Shown here one piece after another: positions 1-13,966 of a stretch of DNA of 61,311 bases. The stretch comes from Xenorhabdus hominickii. GTDB taxonomy: Bacteria > Pseudomonadota > Gammaproteobacteria > Enterobacterales > Enterobacteriaceae. The notes below the pieces were generated by a model that saw nothing but the letters and a program-made list of their open reading frames with translations, did not search any database and had not been told where the DNA came from. Position numbers and translations under genes: made by a program. Location of the stretch: NCBI RefSeq assembly GCF_002632725.1, contig NZ_NJAI01000002.1, positions 396,604 to 457,914 on the forward strand, in the 5' to 3' direction. Each line of letters begins with the position of its first letter. The stretch's first letter is position 1.

Positions 1-885
1 AGCTTGCTGGATCGCGGTGGTGGCATTTTTATTCGCTGTCTCAGCCGATAGCTGCACGGTGCCGATGCGGGCTTCTATGTCCTTCTTGTCATAGGTGCCG
101 ATATCACCCGCCGTCAGGTGAATGTCGGTCACCAGTTCCTTGTTATTGACCTTACGGGTTAACGGGACGCTCTTCTCAGCTTGCTGGATCGCGGTGGTGG
201 CATTTTTATTCGCTGTCTCAGCCGATAGCTGCACGGTGCCGATGCGGTCTTCTATTTCCTTCTTGTCATAGGTACCAATATCACCTGCCGTCAGGTGAAT
301 GTCGGTCACCAGCTCCTTGTTATTGACCTTACGGATTGATGGAACGCTCTTCTCAGCTTGCTGGATCGCGGTGGTGGCATTTTTATTCGCTGTCTCAGCC
401 GATAGCTGCACGGTGCTGATGCGGTCTTCTATGTCCTTCTTGTCATAGGTACCAATATCACCTGCCGTCAGGTGAATGTCGGTCACCAGCTCCTTGTTAT
501 TGACCTTGCGGGTTAACGGAACGCTCTTCTCAGCTTGCTGGATCGCGGTGGTGGCATTTTTATTCGCTGTCTCAGCCGATAGCTGCACGGTGCTGATGCG
601 GTCTTCTATGTCCTTCTTGTCATAGGTACCGATATCACCCGCCGTCAGGTGAATGTCGGTCACCAGCTCCTTGTTATTGACCTTGCGGGTTAACGGAACG
701 CTTTTCTCAGCTTGCTGGATCGCGGTGGTGGCATTTTTATTGGCCGTCTCAGCCGATAGCTGCACGGTGCTGATGCGGTCTTCTATTTCTTTCTTGTTAT
801 AGGTACCGATATCATCCACAGTCAGTTGGATGTCAGTGGTTAACTCTTTATTATTAACCTTACGAGTTTGTGGGACATTCTGTTC
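1..885 (-). repeat. Tandem array of five 177-bp repeats inside the tail-fibre gene
   Basis: Units start at 1, 178, 355, 532 and 709, exactly 177 bp apart, and differ at only a few positions. Two further, clearly diverged units follow at about 886-1062 and 1063-1239. The period is 59 codons, so any gain or loss of a unit keeps the reading frame. The unit encodes the phage fibre motif KVNNKEL-TDI-LTA-DIGTYDKK followed by an Ala/Thr/Gln-rich helix-like half. The array continues left of the window. Confidence 0.97.
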
Positions 886-1851
886 TGCCTGTTTAAGGGC
901 ATGGATGGCATTCTGGTTAGCGGTGTTAGCCAACTTGTTAACTGTTTCGATAAGCCCATCAGTATCCTGCCTGCTGTAGGCATTCACATCAAGCGCGGAC
1001 AGTTCAACATCGTTTACCAGCTCTTTGCCATTGACCTTACGAGACAATGGCACTTTGGTATTCGCAATATCAATCGCTGTATTTGCTACGTGTTTCGCTC
1101 CATCGACAAGGGAATTTGTTTGGATTTTGTCATAGGCGTCGACATCCTGTGCTGTCAGCCCAATATCTCTGGACAGTTCTTTGCCATTGATTTTGCGTGT
1201 TACTGGTACATATTTATCTGTAGAAGATATCGTAGTCGCCAGCTCATAGGCTTTATTGGCTAATTCATATGCCGTTTTTATCGCTTTGGGCGTGGCTGCA
1301 TGTGTTTCAGCGTCACTGTTTACTGCACTATTCAATGCAACAAATCCTTTCTGTGTTAATGTTGCATCAGGGTGGTTACGGCTTTCTGTGTGTTCTTTAA
1401 TTTTGTCTCTTACATATTGGCGAGTTGCCAGGCCGGAAATCAGCCCTTTTATCCAATCTGTCAGGCCATTGCCACTGACTGTCAAATTCATGTGGATGGT
1501 TTGTTCCTGCGATTCAGGTTTGTAGAGATCAGCGCAGTTTCCGACGGCAATGAGTGTGCCATCTTTATCAAATAGCCCCATTTCCCGAATCCACCAATTA
1601 CCTTTGCCTTCAGGAATTATCTGTTCGGCGATAATTTGGTTGGAGTTTTGAGGATTGATAGTAAAGGTATTAATTTCAGCACGATGTATTTCATTAATCA
1701 GTTTGGATTGGCTGGCATGTGGAGTTACTAAACTGCCTCCCCCGTCGCCTACAGCCATATGAGTAATTTCAAGTTTATGGCCTGATGAGGCGGCTTTTTC
1801 CAGTTTGCCTGTGCCGGCATGTGTCAGTAATGCAAAATATTTTGTATTCAT
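1..1851 (-). CDS. Phage/tailocin tail-fibre protein, 3' end beyond window
   Basis: An open frame of 617 codons runs without a stop from an ATG at 1851 to the window edge, so the gene is partial. GAGGG lies 6 bases before the ATG. Residues 1 to about 150 look like the DUF3751 tail-collar-fibre head of P2 gpH-like proteins (starts MNTKYFALLTHAGTGKLEKA; IIAEQIIPEGKGNWWIREMG at about 73-92). Residues about 159-195 match the phage fibre repeat (HPDATLTQKGFVALNSA). From about residue 205 a 59-residue unit recurs: two diverged copies (TRKINGKELSRDIGLTAQDV type), then five nearly identical ones. The protein would attach to the baseplate by its N-terminus and bind the host receptor with the unseen C-terminus. 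No other phage gene is visible, so it belongs to a prophage, a remnant or an R-type bacteriocin locus to the left. Confidence 0.88.
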   Translation of the reverse strand, partial: MNTKYFALLTHAGTGKLEKAASSGHKLEITHMAVGDGGGSLVTPHASQSKLINEIHRAEINTFTINPQNSNQIIAEQIIPEGKGNWWIREMGLFDKDGTLIAVGNCADLYKPESQEQTIHMNLTVSGNGLTDWIKGLISGLATRQYVRDKIKEHTESRNHPDATLTQKGFVALNSAVNSDAETHAATPKAIKTAYELANKAYELATTISSTDKYVPVTRKINGKELSRDIGLTAQDVDAYDKIQTNSLVDGAKHVANTAIDIANTKVPLSRKVNGKELVNDVELSALDVNAYSRQDTDGLIETVNKLANTANQNAIHALKQAEQNVPQTRKVNNKELTTDIQLTVDDIGTYNKKEIEDRISTVQLSAETANKNATTAIQQAEKSVPLTRKVNNKELVTDIHLTAGDIGTYDKKDIEDRISTVQLSAETANKNATTAIQQAEKSVPLTRKVNNKELVTDIHLTAGDIGTYDKKDIEDRISTVQLSAETANKNATTAIQQAEKSVPSIRKVNNKELVTDIHLTAGDIGTYDKKEIEDRIGTVQLSAETANKNATTAIQQAEKSVPLTRKVNNKELVTDIHLTAGDIGTYDKKDIEARIGTVQLSAETANKNATTAIQQA

Positions 1852-2051
1852 ATAAAACCCTCATTTTATCAACAATAAATAGGTGTATTGCTAACTCAGC
1901 CACAGAAGGTGCTTTACAAAGTTTCTGGGCCGTGATGAAGGCGGTGGCGACATCCCCGCTAACTGCCATTGAATGGCACCAATTGTACTTAGGACAATGA
2001 AAAGCAAATACCCTAAAAATTAAATGAAGCTGATAAAACTTATAGGAATAA

Positions 2052-2078
2052 AAAAAACCGGACTTATGCCGGTTTTTT
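2052..2078 (-). terminator. Rho-independent terminator after yegH
   Basis: A-rich and T-rich arms flank CCGG (2058-2061) and CCGG (2069-2072) with a 7-base loop, giving a 10-bp stem with T-runs on both strands. It lies 30 bp beyond the yegH stop and also isolates the fibre gene from upstream transcription. Confidence 0.85.
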
Positions 2079-2108
2079 ATTAGCTGACGTAACCTCAAAA
2101 ATAGTGGA

Positions 2109-3689
2109 TTATACTTCTGTCTTTTCTTCCACTTTCAGTGAGGTAATTTTCACTTTGTTGATGCGGTGGCTAGTGACTTCCAGTGGTTCAAACAGATAAT
2201 CACCAATCTGTAACTGTTCACCTTGTTGTGGAATATGTTGTAGATGTTCCATTAACAAGCCTGCTAGAGTCTGATATTCGCGTTTTTCATCCAATGGCAG
2301 TGGCACGTAAAGGACTAAATCCTCCAGTGGCATAAACCCATTGGCAACCCAATACCCTTCTTCCATGACTTGAATATCATGACGTGCATCAAGCTCTCCA
2401 CCCCCTACAGGCAGGTTGCCGGTAATGGTTTCCATCACATCAGTGACGGTGACCACACCTTCAACGGAACCGAATTCATCAACCACAAAGGCAAAATGTG
2501 TTTGTGCCTGACGAAACTGTTCCAGTGCTTGCAATAAAGAAAGGGATTCCGGGAAAATCAGCGGTTGCTGCACTAATTTCCGTAAATCGCAAGTTTTGTG
2601 AGTCAGTTGCTGATTCAGGATATCAATAACATGCACTACACCGAGAGGTTCATCACTGATTTGTTCATCTGTGACGACAATTCGAGTATGTGGCTTTTGC
2701 TCCAGCAGTTTGGCCAGTTTTTTCGTTGGGGCATGTACATCAAGATAAACCACGTCATGACGTGAGGTCATGATGCTGCTGACAGTGCGCTGTGCCATAC
2801 TGAGAACACGGGCAATCATCTGGCGTTCTTGAGGCTCGAAGATTTCTTTGTTGTCTGTATGATCCGCAATTAGATTGGACGTGTGATTATCCAGTGCTGC
2901 ATTTTCCCGTTTGCCATTTAGAATATGGAGAACGGCCTCTGCGGTTCTTTCGCGCAGCGAGCGGGAAGCGCTCAAGAATTTGCGGCGATTGAATTGAGCT
3001 AACTGGTTTAATGTCTCAATCATGATGGAGAAGCCGATGGCGGCATAGAGATAGCCTTTCGGAATTTGATAGCCAAAGCCTTCCGCAACCAAGCTGAAAC
3101 CGATCATCAGCAGGAAGCTGAGACACAGGATAACAATCGTCGGATGAGCATTGACAAATTTTGTCAGAGGCTTGCTGGCCCATATCATCAGGATCATGGC
3201 GATAATAACAGCGGCAATCATGATACCAATTTGACTGACCATACCTACGGCTGTGACGACGGAATCCAGTGAGAATACGGCATCCAAAACAATAATTTGC
3301 ACGACAACCGCCCAGAAGCTAGCTTCTTTGCGTTGTTGATTGGTGTGTAAGTTTTTTCCTTCTAACCTTTCATTTAATTCCATTGTGGATTTAAATAACA
3401 GAAAAATCCCCCCTATCAGCATAATTAAATCACGGGCGCTGAAAGGATGCTCCCATAAGGTAACCAGCGGTTTGGTCATAGTTATGAGCCAAGATAGGCT
3501 TAAGAGTAGCAATATCCTCATGATCAGGGCAAAGGAAAGCCCTGTCACGCGAGCTTTATCTCTCTGTTTTTCAGGAAGCTTGTCTGCCAGAATGGCAATA
3601 AATATTAAGTTGTCAATTCCGAGAACAATTTCTAAAACGATAAGTGTGGCCAGACCAGCCCATATCGTCGGATCAGCGATCCATTCCAT
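2109..3689 (-). CDS. yegH: YegH: TerC-like membrane protein with CBS and CorC/HlyC domains
   Basis: The 526-residue product has the length and domain order of E. coli YegH. Residues 1 to about 230 form a TerC-family membrane domain with several hydrophobic helices and the acidic motif [15 protein letters not shown] near the start. A CBS pair follows (about 300-425, including [17 protein letters not shown] and [16 protein letters not shown]). A CorC/HlyC-associated C-terminal domain covers about 435-515. The family is associated with metal or ion export in the inner membrane, but YegH itself has no firm substrate. The gene is monocistronic, with its terminator at 2052-2078. YoaE is the closest alternative; the N-terminus and the segment ending in [16 protein letters not shown] favour YegH. 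Confidence 0.9.
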   Translation of the reverse strand: MEWIADPTIWAGLATLIVLEIVLGIDNLIFIAILADKLPEKQRDKARVTGLSFALIMRILLLLSLSWLITMTKPLVTLWEHPFSARDLIMLIGGIFLLFKSTMELNERLEGKNLHTNQQRKEASFWAVVVQIIVLDAVFSLDSVVTAVGMVSQIGIMIAAVIIAMILMIWASKPLTKFVNAHPTIVILCLSFLLMIGFSLVAEGFGYQIPKGYLYAAIGFSIMIETLNQLAQFNRRKFLSASRSLRERTAEAVLHILNGKRENAALDNHTSNLIADHTDNKEIFEPQERQMIARVLSMAQRTVSSIMTSRHDVVYLDVHAPTKKLAKLLEQKPHTRIVVTDEQISDEPLGVVHVIDILNQQLTHKTCDLRKLVQQPLIFPESLSLLQALEQFRQAQTHFAFVVDEFGSVEGVVTVTDVMETITGNLPVGGGELDARHDIQVMEEGYWVANGFMPLEDLVLYVPLPLDEKREYQTLAGLLMEHLQHIPQQGEQLQIGDYLFEPLEVTSHRINKVKITSLKVEEKTEV

Positions 3690-3973
3690 ACAGTTTATTT
3701 TACCTTGTAGTATGACGGCTTCTGCCGACTACTGAATAATGCGTACTGAAATCCGAAATATCAATAGATGATTTATCTCAGTTGGAAATTTTTTCAGCAA
3801 AAAAATGTCATAACGGTATCGATTGCATCAATAACTACCCTCTATGACCATTCCTGAGTTAACATGTGATCTCATTAACAAATTGTCCACTCTGTTTTGT
3901 TGCATACGGCATATAGCAGCGTTATGTACTGCATCTTGGGTGGGCAGCAGTCATTATTAGACGGGAGTTATTC

Positions 3974-5380
3974 ATGTCCAAACAACAGATCGGTGTTGTC
4001 GGTATGGCGGTAATGGGTCGCAATCTGGCGTTGAATATTGAAAGCCGTGGTTACTCTGTATCTATTTTCAACCGCTCCAGCGATAAAACTGATGAAGTTA
4101 TTGCTGAAAATCCAGGGAAAAAATTAGTTCCAAGTTATTCCATTGAAGAGTTTGTCGATTCGCTGGAAAAGCCACGTCGTATTCTGTTGATGGTTAAGGC
4201 TGGTGAAGCTACGGATAAAACGATTGCTTCACTGACGCCACATTTGGATAAGGGTGACATTCTGATCGATGGTGGCAACACCTATTTTCAGGATACGATC
4301 CGCCGTAATCGTGAGCTGTCTGCTCAGGGTTTCAACTTTATCGGCACAGGGGTTTCTGGCGGGGAAGAAGGTGCATTGAAAGGCCCTTCCATCATGCCGG
4401 GCGGCCAGAAAGAAGCCTATGAGCTGGTTGCACCAATTCTGAAAGAGATCGCGGCGCAAGTTGAGGGTGAACCTTGTGTCACTTATATTGGTGCAGATGG
4501 TGCTGGTCATTATGTTAAGATGGTTCACAATGGCATTGAATATGGCGATATGCAGTTGATTGCAGAAGCTTATTCATTGCTGAAAAACGCCTTGAGTCTG
4601 AGCAATCAGGAACTGGCTGATGTGTTCAATGACTGGAATCAAGGTGAATTGAGCAGCTACTTAATTGAAATCACGGCTGATATTTTCCGTAAGCAAGATG
4701 AAGAGGGGAAATATCTGGTTGACGTGATTCTGGATGAAGCCGCCAACAAAGGTACAGGGAAATGGACTAGCCAAAGTTCATTGGATCTGGGTGTGCCAGT
4801 GACATTGATTACGGAATCCGTATTCGCACGTTACATCTCTTCTTTGAAAGATCAGCGCGTAGCGGCATCTAAAGTGTTGTCAGGCCCAGAAGCTCAGTCA
4901 TTTAACGGTGACAAGGCCGAATTTATCGAAAAAGTTCGCCGTGCTCTGTATTTGGGTAAAATCGTCTCTTATGCACAGGGCTTCCAGCAGCTTAAAGCGG
5001 CATCGGATGAATATGATTGGGATCTGAATTACGGTGAAATTGCTAAGATCTTTCGTGCAGGTTGTATCATTCGCGCACAATTCTTGCAAAAAATTACAGA
5101 TGCGTATAACGAAAATCCGGCGATTGCTAACTTGCTGTTAGCTCCTTACTTCAAACAAATCGCAGATGAATATCAGCAAGCTCTGCGTGACGTTGTTTCA
5201 TATGGCGTTCAGAATGGCATCCCAACACCAACATTCTCTGCCGCTATTTCTTATTACGACAGTTATCGTTCAGCGGTATTGCCAGCTAATTTGATTCAGG
5301 CACAGCGCGATTACTTTGGTGCACACACTTACAAGCGTACTGATAAAGAAGGTATTTTCCATACTGAATGGTTGGAATAA
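3974..5380 (+). CDS. gnd: 6-phosphogluconate dehydrogenase, decarboxylating
   Basis: The 468-residue product oxidises 6-phosphogluconate to ribulose 5-phosphate with NADP+ in the pentose phosphate pathway. The N-terminal Rossmann fingerprint [15 protein letters not shown] is present, as are [10 protein letters not shown], the substrate loop [20 protein letters not shown] and the catalytic Lys in [17 protein letters not shown]. The C-terminal helical domain includes [10 protein letters not shown] and ends with the usual mobile tail. Length equals that of E. coli Gnd. A GGGAG motif precedes the ATG, and a strong terminator follows. It stands alone here, with no O-antigen genes attached. Confidence 0.99.
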   Translation: MSKQQIGVVGMAVMGRNLALNIESRGYSVSIFNRSSDKTDEVIAENPGKKLVPSYSIEEFVDSLEKPRRILLMVKAGEATDKTIASLTPHLDKGDILIDGGNTYFQDTIRRNRELSAQGFNFIGTGVSGGEEGALKGPSIMPGGQKEAYELVAPILKEIAAQVEGEPCVTYIGADGAGHYVKMVHNGIEYGDMQLIAEAYSLLKNALSLSNQELADVFNDWNQGELSSYLIEITADIFRKQDEEGKYLVDVILDEAANKGTGKWTSQSSLDLGVPVTLITESVFARYISSLKDQRVAASKVLSGPEAQSFNGDKAEFIEKVRRALYLGKIVSYAQGFQQLKAASDEYDWDLNYGEIAKIFRAGCIIRAQFLQKITDAYNENPAIANLLLAPYFKQIADEYQQALRDVVSYGVQNGIPTPTFSAAISYYDSYRSAVLPANLIQAQRDYFGAHTYKRTDKEGIFHTEWLE

Positions 5381-5420
5381 TTGTCAGATATTACTTGTTA
5401 GTGAATCAATAAAATAGCTA

Positions 5421-5450
5421 AAAAAGGTGCTGAAAATTCAGCACCTTTTT
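5421..5450 (+). terminator. Terminator after gnd
   Basis: A 13-bp perfect stem (5421-5433 with 5438-5450, core GGTGCTGA/TCAGCACC) with a 4-base loop ends in five Ts. It lies 41 bp after the gnd stop. Confidence 0.93.
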
Positions 5451-5476
5451 GTTGGATAAACGTATTAAATCGGCAG

Positions 5477-5605
5477 TTACTGCTGGAGTAAATGTTGTGC
5501 AAATTTTTCCAGCCACCGCGCTATTTCTGCATCATGATGGTAGAGAAATAGTGCAGCAATAATGATAGTAAGCACAACCATTACCAGAACAAAAACATTA
5601 CTCAT
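5477..5605 (-). CDS. Small single-span membrane protein, 42 residues
   Basis: The peptide begins MSNVFVLVMVVLTIIIAALF: one uninterrupted hydrophobic segment (residues about 3-21), then a charged, partly amphipathic tail (HHDAEIARWLEKF...QHLLQQ). It falls below usual ORF length cutoffs. Support comes from AGGTGA 7 bases before the ATG and a TATAAT-like box about 25 bp further upstream (near 5634-5640). The tail resembles those of other small inner-membrane regulators, but I do not recognise the family and assign no function. It is convergent with gnd and shares the gnd-side terminator region. Confidence 0.55.
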   Translation of the reverse strand: MSNVFVLVMVVLTIIIAALFLYHHDAEIARWLEKFAQHLLQQ

Positions 5606-5647
5606 ATAATAATCACCTATTTTTGTCTGGTTAAATTATAGCAAAAG

Positions 5648-5671
5648 GTATACCCAATGGATTTCAAGATG
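5648..5671. repeat. Possible ERIC end fragment
   Basis: About 24 bp (starting GTATACCCAATGGATTTCAA) resemble the terminal arm of ERIC elements. No core or second arm is present nearby, so this would be a relic. It also lies where a -35 region for the small membrane gene would be expected. Confidence 0.35.
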
Positions 5672-5711
5672 TTAGTCACTTTTAATAAATAGTGTATTTT
5701 CTTGAGGTTAG

Positions 5712-6206
5712 CTAATCAGGCATTTTACGAAACGCCACCAATTCTGGTTTGGCGATGCGGCAGTAATCGCCCGTATTTAAAATAATGGAACGTTCTAAAC
5801 TACCGGCATTAAATGCCAGTTCATTATAACGTTCGAATAAAAGAGGGTCGGCAACGAGCTTCAAATGAGGGTGAAAGCTAAACGGTGGTATAGCACCAAA
5901 AACACAGCGTGTTAATTCAGAGACTTCTTTTGGGCTTGCCAGTGATGCCCGGGTTCCGCCGACTTGCTTGGCGAGAGTCACAAGATCGGCTTGTTGGTCA
6001 GCAGGTAAAACGGCGAGTATATATTGCCGATAGGCATTCCCTTTAATATGGCAAACCAAGCCCTTGGCACCTTGTCCTAAGTGAGTTCCCCGTATTTTTG
6101 CAACCTCTTCTGAACGGCCGCCAGTGGTATGTTCCATAACACGATAGCAGGCATGATGAGTATCCAATAAGGTTGTAAGACGTTCGAAAATGTCATTTTT
6201 TAGCAA
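5712..6206 (-). CDS. yeaK: YeaK-type YbaK/ProX-family aminoacyl-tRNA editing hydrolase
   Basis: The 164-residue protein is one YbaK/ProX editing domain. It matches the YeaK subgroup throughout, with the conserved blocks EEVAKIRGTHLGQGAKGLVC, AVLPADQQADL, ASLASPKEV and CVFGAIPPFSFHPHLKLVAD. Members hydrolyse mischarged aminoacyl-tRNAs in trans; YeaK has been linked to seryl-tRNA, so that substrate is an inference. The GAIPPF loop and the Lys of GQGAKGL, which shape the pocket in this family, are intact. It is monocistronic and diverges from the alcohol dehydrogenase gene. Confidence 0.85.
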   Translation of the reverse strand: MLKNDIFERLTTLLDTHHACYRVMEHTTGGRSEEVAKIRGTHLGQGAKGLVCHIKGNAYRQYILAVLPADQQADLVTLAKQVGGTRASLASPKEVSELTRCVFGAIPPFSFHPHLKLVADPLLFERYNELAFNAGSLERSIILNTGDYCRIAKPELVAFRKMPD

Positions 6207-6271
6207 AATCTTTTCCTATATAAACTCAAAGTGAAAGTTGATACCTGTTTTTACGTTGATATGAGTAATTA

Positions 6272-6285
6272 TTGATTCTGGTCAA
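6272..6285 (+). promoter_or_regulatory. Putative FNR box upstream of alcohol dehydrogenase gene
   Basis: TTGATTCTGGTCAA matches the FNR consensus TTGAT-N4-ATCAA at 9 of 10 defined positions. It lies 88 bp before the ATG at 6374 and would suit oxygen-repressed expression of a fermentative dehydrogenase. No transcription start is known, so position relative to -41.5 cannot be tested. Confidence 0.5.
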
Positions 6286-6373
6286 AATTACTGAAAGAGA
6301 TAAATGTCACATTGTAATTAAATTCTCTGACATTGAGATTTGAAATACTTCAGTAAAATCTAAGGAGTTCCAC

Positions 6374-7525
6374 ATGGCAGTATCAACTTTCTTTATCCCG
6401 CCTGTGAATAAAATCGGTATGGGGTGCATGACTGAAGCCGTTGATTTAATAAAAAACTATGGCTACAGACAAGCTCTAATTGTTACTGACCGCGTGTTAA
6501 ACGAGATTGGTGTTGTTACAAAAGTTCAGACTTTGCTGGCGGATGTAGGGATAAAAAGTGCGATTTATGATGGTACAAATCCAAACCCAACCACCATTAA
6601 TGTGGAGGAGGGATTGGAGATCTTACGCCGGCATGACTGCGATTGTGTGATCTCTTTAGGTGGGGGGTCTCCACATGATTGTGCCAAAGGTATTGCGATG
6701 GTGGCAACTAACGGTGGGGATATTCGTGATTATGAAGGGGTTGATCGTTCAGCTAAACCTCAGTTACCTCTGATTGCTATCAATACGACAGCCGGTACGG
6801 CTTCTGAAATGACTCGCTTTTGTATTATCACGGATGTAGAACGTCATATCAAAATGGCGATTGTGGATAAAAATGTAACGCCTATTTTGTCAGTCAATGA
6901 TTCTGCTTTAATGGCGGCGATGCCGAAAGGGTTGACGGCTGCGACGGGCATGGACGCACTGACTCATGCTATTGAAGCTTATGTCTCTACGGCAGCGAAC
7001 CCGATCACTGATGCTTGTGCGTTAAAAGCCGTGACAATGATTAGCAATAATTTACGCCGCGCAGTTGAAAATGGCAGTGATATGGAAGCACGTGAAAATA
7101 TGGCTTATGCCCAGTTTCTGGCAGGAATGGCGTTTAATAATGCTTCTTTGGGGTATGTCCATGCCATGGCGCACCAGTTAGGTGGATTTTATGATTTACC
7201 TCATGGGGTCTGTAATGCGGTTTTATTGCCACATGTACAGAGATTCAATGCAAAAGTTTCTGCTGTTCGTCTGAAAGAGATTGCTGTTGCTATGGGTGTT
7301 GATGTGACAAATCTGAATGATGAACAAGGCGCTGAAGCCTGTATTCACGCGATTAGTACATTGGCAACAGATGTCAATATTCCGGCCGGTTTATCTGCAC
7401 TGAATGTGAAAGAGGAAGATTTGCCAATATTGGCGACTAATGCGTTGAAAGATGCTTGCGGTTTCACTAATCCGATTCAAGCTTCACATGAAGAAATTGT
7501 GGCTATCTTTAAAGCAGCAATGTAA
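6374..7525 (+). CDS. yiaY: Iron-type (group III) alcohol dehydrogenase, YiaY/AdhB-like
   Basis: The 383-residue product equals E. coli YiaY in length and resembles it along the whole sequence. It is an NAD-dependent metal alcohol dehydrogenase of the Zymomonas ADH II family, interconverting ethanol or other primary alcohols and aldehydes. The dinucleotide-binding [11 protein letters not shown] lies at 97-107. Metal ligands are visible at D194 and H198 ([13 protein letters not shown]), H263 (GYVHAMAHQ) and H277 (LPHGVCNA). The start is supported by AAGGAG 8 bases upstream. It is a single gene with a possible FNR site before it. Confidence 0.93.
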   Translation: MAVSTFFIPPVNKIGMGCMTEAVDLIKNYGYRQALIVTDRVLNEIGVVTKVQTLLADVGIKSAIYDGTNPNPTTINVEEGLEILRRHDCDCVISLGGGSPHDCAKGIAMVATNGGDIRDYEGVDRSAKPQLPLIAINTTAGTASEMTRFCIITDVERHIKMAIVDKNVTPILSVNDSALMAAMPKGLTAATGMDALTHAIEAYVSTAANPITDACALKAVTMISNNLRRAVENGSDMEARENMAYAQFLAGMAFNNASLGYVHAMAHQLGGFYDLPHGVCNAVLLPHVQRFNAKVSAVRLKEIAVAMGVDVTNLNDEQGAEACIHAISTLATDVNIPAGLSALNVKEEDLPILATNALKDACGFTNPIQASHEEIVAIFKAAM

Positions 7526-7543
7526 CAAATAGCAAATTAATCT

Positions 7544-7579
7544 CACTAAACCTTGCCATTTTTATGGCAAGGTTTAGTG
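7544..7579. terminator. Stem-loop between yiaY and hisIE
   Basis: A 16-bp perfect inverted repeat (7544-7559 with 7564-7579, CACTAAACCTTGCCAT) has a 4-base loop. No T-run follows on either strand, so termination strength is uncertain. It separates two convergent genes and may stabilise both 3' ends. Confidence 0.6.
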
Positions 7580-7654
7580 AACTTCAATGCCAAGCGTCCA
7601 AGATTATTCTTTGATTAAAACTATGACTTAGTTAAAACCATTCTTCAGTTAAAA

Positions 7655-8298
7655 CTATGCGTTGATTGAGTGCCGCTCCCGTAATTGACGGATAATACAG
7701 CTTAAATCTAGATTTTGATCTTGCAGTAAGACTAGTAGGTGATAAATCAAATCAGCAGCTTCATTGGTTAATTCTTCTCTATCGTTAACCGTGGCTGCCA
7801 ATGCCGTTTCTACGCCTTCTTCACCTACTTTCTGGGCGATACGTTTTGTCCCGCTGGCGTATAAGCGGGCGGTATAAGAACTGTCCGGCGAGGCATTTTT
7901 TCGGCTTGCCAGTAACTGCTCCAGTTGATAGAGGAAACCCCAATCGGTTTGCGCGGGGGCAAAACAGCTCTCAGTGCCTTGATGGCAGGTTGGACCAATC
8001 GGGTTAACAAGGGCGAGTAGGGTATCGTTGTCACAATCAGGGTAGATATCCACCAAATTCAAAAAATGGCCGGAGCTTTCGCCTTTTGTCCATAACCGCT
8101 GTTTGGTACGGGAAAAAAAGGTGACTTTGCCTGAATCGAGTGTGACTTTCAACGCTTCCTGATCCATGTAACCCATCATCAACACGGCACCGGAGATGGC
8201 ATGTTGGACGATAACGGGCATCAGATTATTCACCTTTTCCCAATCCAGCTTCTCGATTTTTTGTGTTGTTAATTGCCGCGTTGTTAGTTGTCGCATTG

Positions 8299-8305
<7 letters not shown>
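7655..8305 (-). CDS. hisI: HisIE: phosphoribosyl-AMP cyclohydrolase / phosphoribosyl-ATP pyrophosphatase
   Basis: This 216-residue bifunctional enzyme performs the second and third steps of histidine synthesis. The N-terminal HisI domain (about 20-125) shows [19 protein letters not shown] and the metal-binding pair PDCDNDTLL and [12 protein letters not shown]. The C-terminal HisE domain (about 130-210) shows [19 protein letters not shown] and [17 protein letters not shown] 8305 overlaps the end of hisF by 7 bp, as in E. coli. The protein is about 13 residues longer than the E. coli enzyme because of an N-terminal repeat [10 protein letters not shown], encoded by 15-bp units at 8266-8295. It is the last gene of the operon. 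Confidence 0.97.
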
Positions 8306-10389
<2,084 letters not shown>

Positions 10390-10413
10390 CATGGCTTCCT
10401 TTATAACATTTCC

Positions 10414-12635
<2,222 letters not shown>

Positions 12636-13961
12636 TTAGCTTTGTGATCCCAAATCTGCGTTATTCAGGGCGGTTATGCGTAATGTAACGGCATTTTTAT
12701 GAGCGATGAGTTGTTCTGCCTGTGCCAGTATTTCGATCGTTGGAGCTAAGGTTTTCAATCCTTGTGGTGTGAGCCGCTGGATGGTCATTCTTTTCAGGAA
12801 ATCCGCCAGACCGAGGCTGGAATAGGTTGAAGTATAGCCGTAGGTTGGCAGGACATGATTTGTGCCCGATGCATAATCTCCTGCTGACTCTGGCGACCAG
12901 TCACCGAGGAAAACGGAACCAGCGCTGGTAATCTGTTCGACAAGTTGCTCCGGTTGACGTGTCTGAATGATCAAATGTTCCGGGCCATATTGATTGCTGA
13001 TCACCACGCACTGCGCCAGATCTTCAGTAATAATGATCCGACTGGCTTGCAGGGCTTGGGTTGCAATCTGCTGGCGGGGTAATACTGCAAGCTGATTCTC
13101 TATTTCACGGATAACCTGCTGAGCAAAATCTTCGTCAGGCGTCACGAGTATGACTTGGGAATCAGGGCCGTGTTCTGCTTGAGAAAGTAGATCCGCTGCT
13201 GTAAATATCGGATTGGCTTCGCGATCAGCGATAACCAGTACCTCTGATGGGCCTGCGGGCATATCGATTGCTGCACCATCTATACGCTGGCTCACTTGAC
13301 GTTTAGCTTCAGTGACCCATGCATTGCCGGGGCCAAAAATTTTATCTACTTGGGGTATGGATTCAGTTCCGAATGCCATTGCCGCAATGGCTTGCGCTCC
13401 GCCAATTTGGAAGATTTCGGTGATCCCGCATAATTGTGCGGCATAAAGAATTTCATCGGCAATGGGAGGCGGAGAGCATAGGGTGATTTGACGACATTGC
13501 GCGATATTAGCGGGGGTACCCAGCATTAATACTGTGGAAGGCAGGGGGGCTGAACCGCCGGGAATGTAGAGCCCGACTGAATCTATCGGGCGTGTGACTT
13601 GCTGGCATCGAACACCCGGTAGTGTTTCAATGTCAATTTCAGACGGCTTTTGAGCTTCGTGGAACTGACGGATATTGCTCATAGCCTGTTGCATGGCTTG
13701 CTTAATTTCGGGTGTCAGGCGGTTAACGGCGGCATTCACTTCACTGGCCGAAATCTGGATAGAGTCAACAATCGTTTTATCGAAGCGTTGGCTAAATTCT
13801 TTTATTGCCTGATCACCCCGTGTTTTTACCATTTCCAGAATTTGTTTAACTGTGCTGGAAATATCCTCTGCTGCGGCAATAGCCGGACGGGTCAACAATG
13901 CCTTTTGCTGAGTTGGCGTACATTCTTGCCAGCGAATGATGGTTTTAAAATTGGTGTTCAT
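12636..13961 (-). CDS. hisD: HisD: histidinol dehydrogenase
   Basis: The 441-residue zinc enzyme makes two NAD-dependent oxidations from L-histidinol to L-histidine. Conserved stretches include [59 protein letters not shown] and the zinc/active-site regions GPEHL and [16 protein letters not shown] take ATG 13961: a TTG lies 3 bp upstream in frame, but the GGAG inside the hisG end is better spaced (8 bases) for the ATG. It is a few residues longer than E. coli HisD. Confidence 0.97.
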   Translation of the reverse strand: MNTNFKTIIRWQECTPTQQKALLTRPAIAAAEDISSTVKQILEMVKTRGDQAIKEFSQRFDKTIVDSIQISASEVNAAVNRLTPEIKQAMQQAMSNIRQFHEAQKPSEIDIETLPGVRCQQVTRPIDSVGLYIPGGSAPLPSTVLMLGTPANIAQCRQITLCSPPPIADEILYAAQLCGITEIFQIGGAQAIAAMAFGTESIPQVDKIFGPGNAWVTEAKRQVSQRIDGAAIDMPAGPSEVLVIADREANPIFTAADLLSQAEHGPDSQVILVTPDEDFAQQVIREIENQLAVLPRQQIATQALQASRIIITEDLAQCVVISNQYGPEHLIIQTRQPEQLVEQITSAGSVFLGDWSPESAGDYASGTNHVLPTYGYTSTYSSLGLADFLKRMTIQRLTPQGLKTLAPTIEILAQAEQLIAHKNAVTLRITALNNADLGSQS

Positions 13962-13966
13962 CAAGG

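Noticed and set aside
1..885. CRISPR-like array
   Set aside because: The 177-bp units are contiguous with no spacers and form one open reading frame.
868..1263. 131-codon plus frame opposite the fibre gene
   Set aside because: It is antisense to the diverged fibre repeats and reads as their shadow (Cys/Phe/Ile-rich, no ribosome site).
1775..2098. 107-codon minus frame overlapping the fibre gene start
   Set aside because: It overlaps the well-supported fibre head in another frame, crosses the yegH terminator, and has no recognisable domain.
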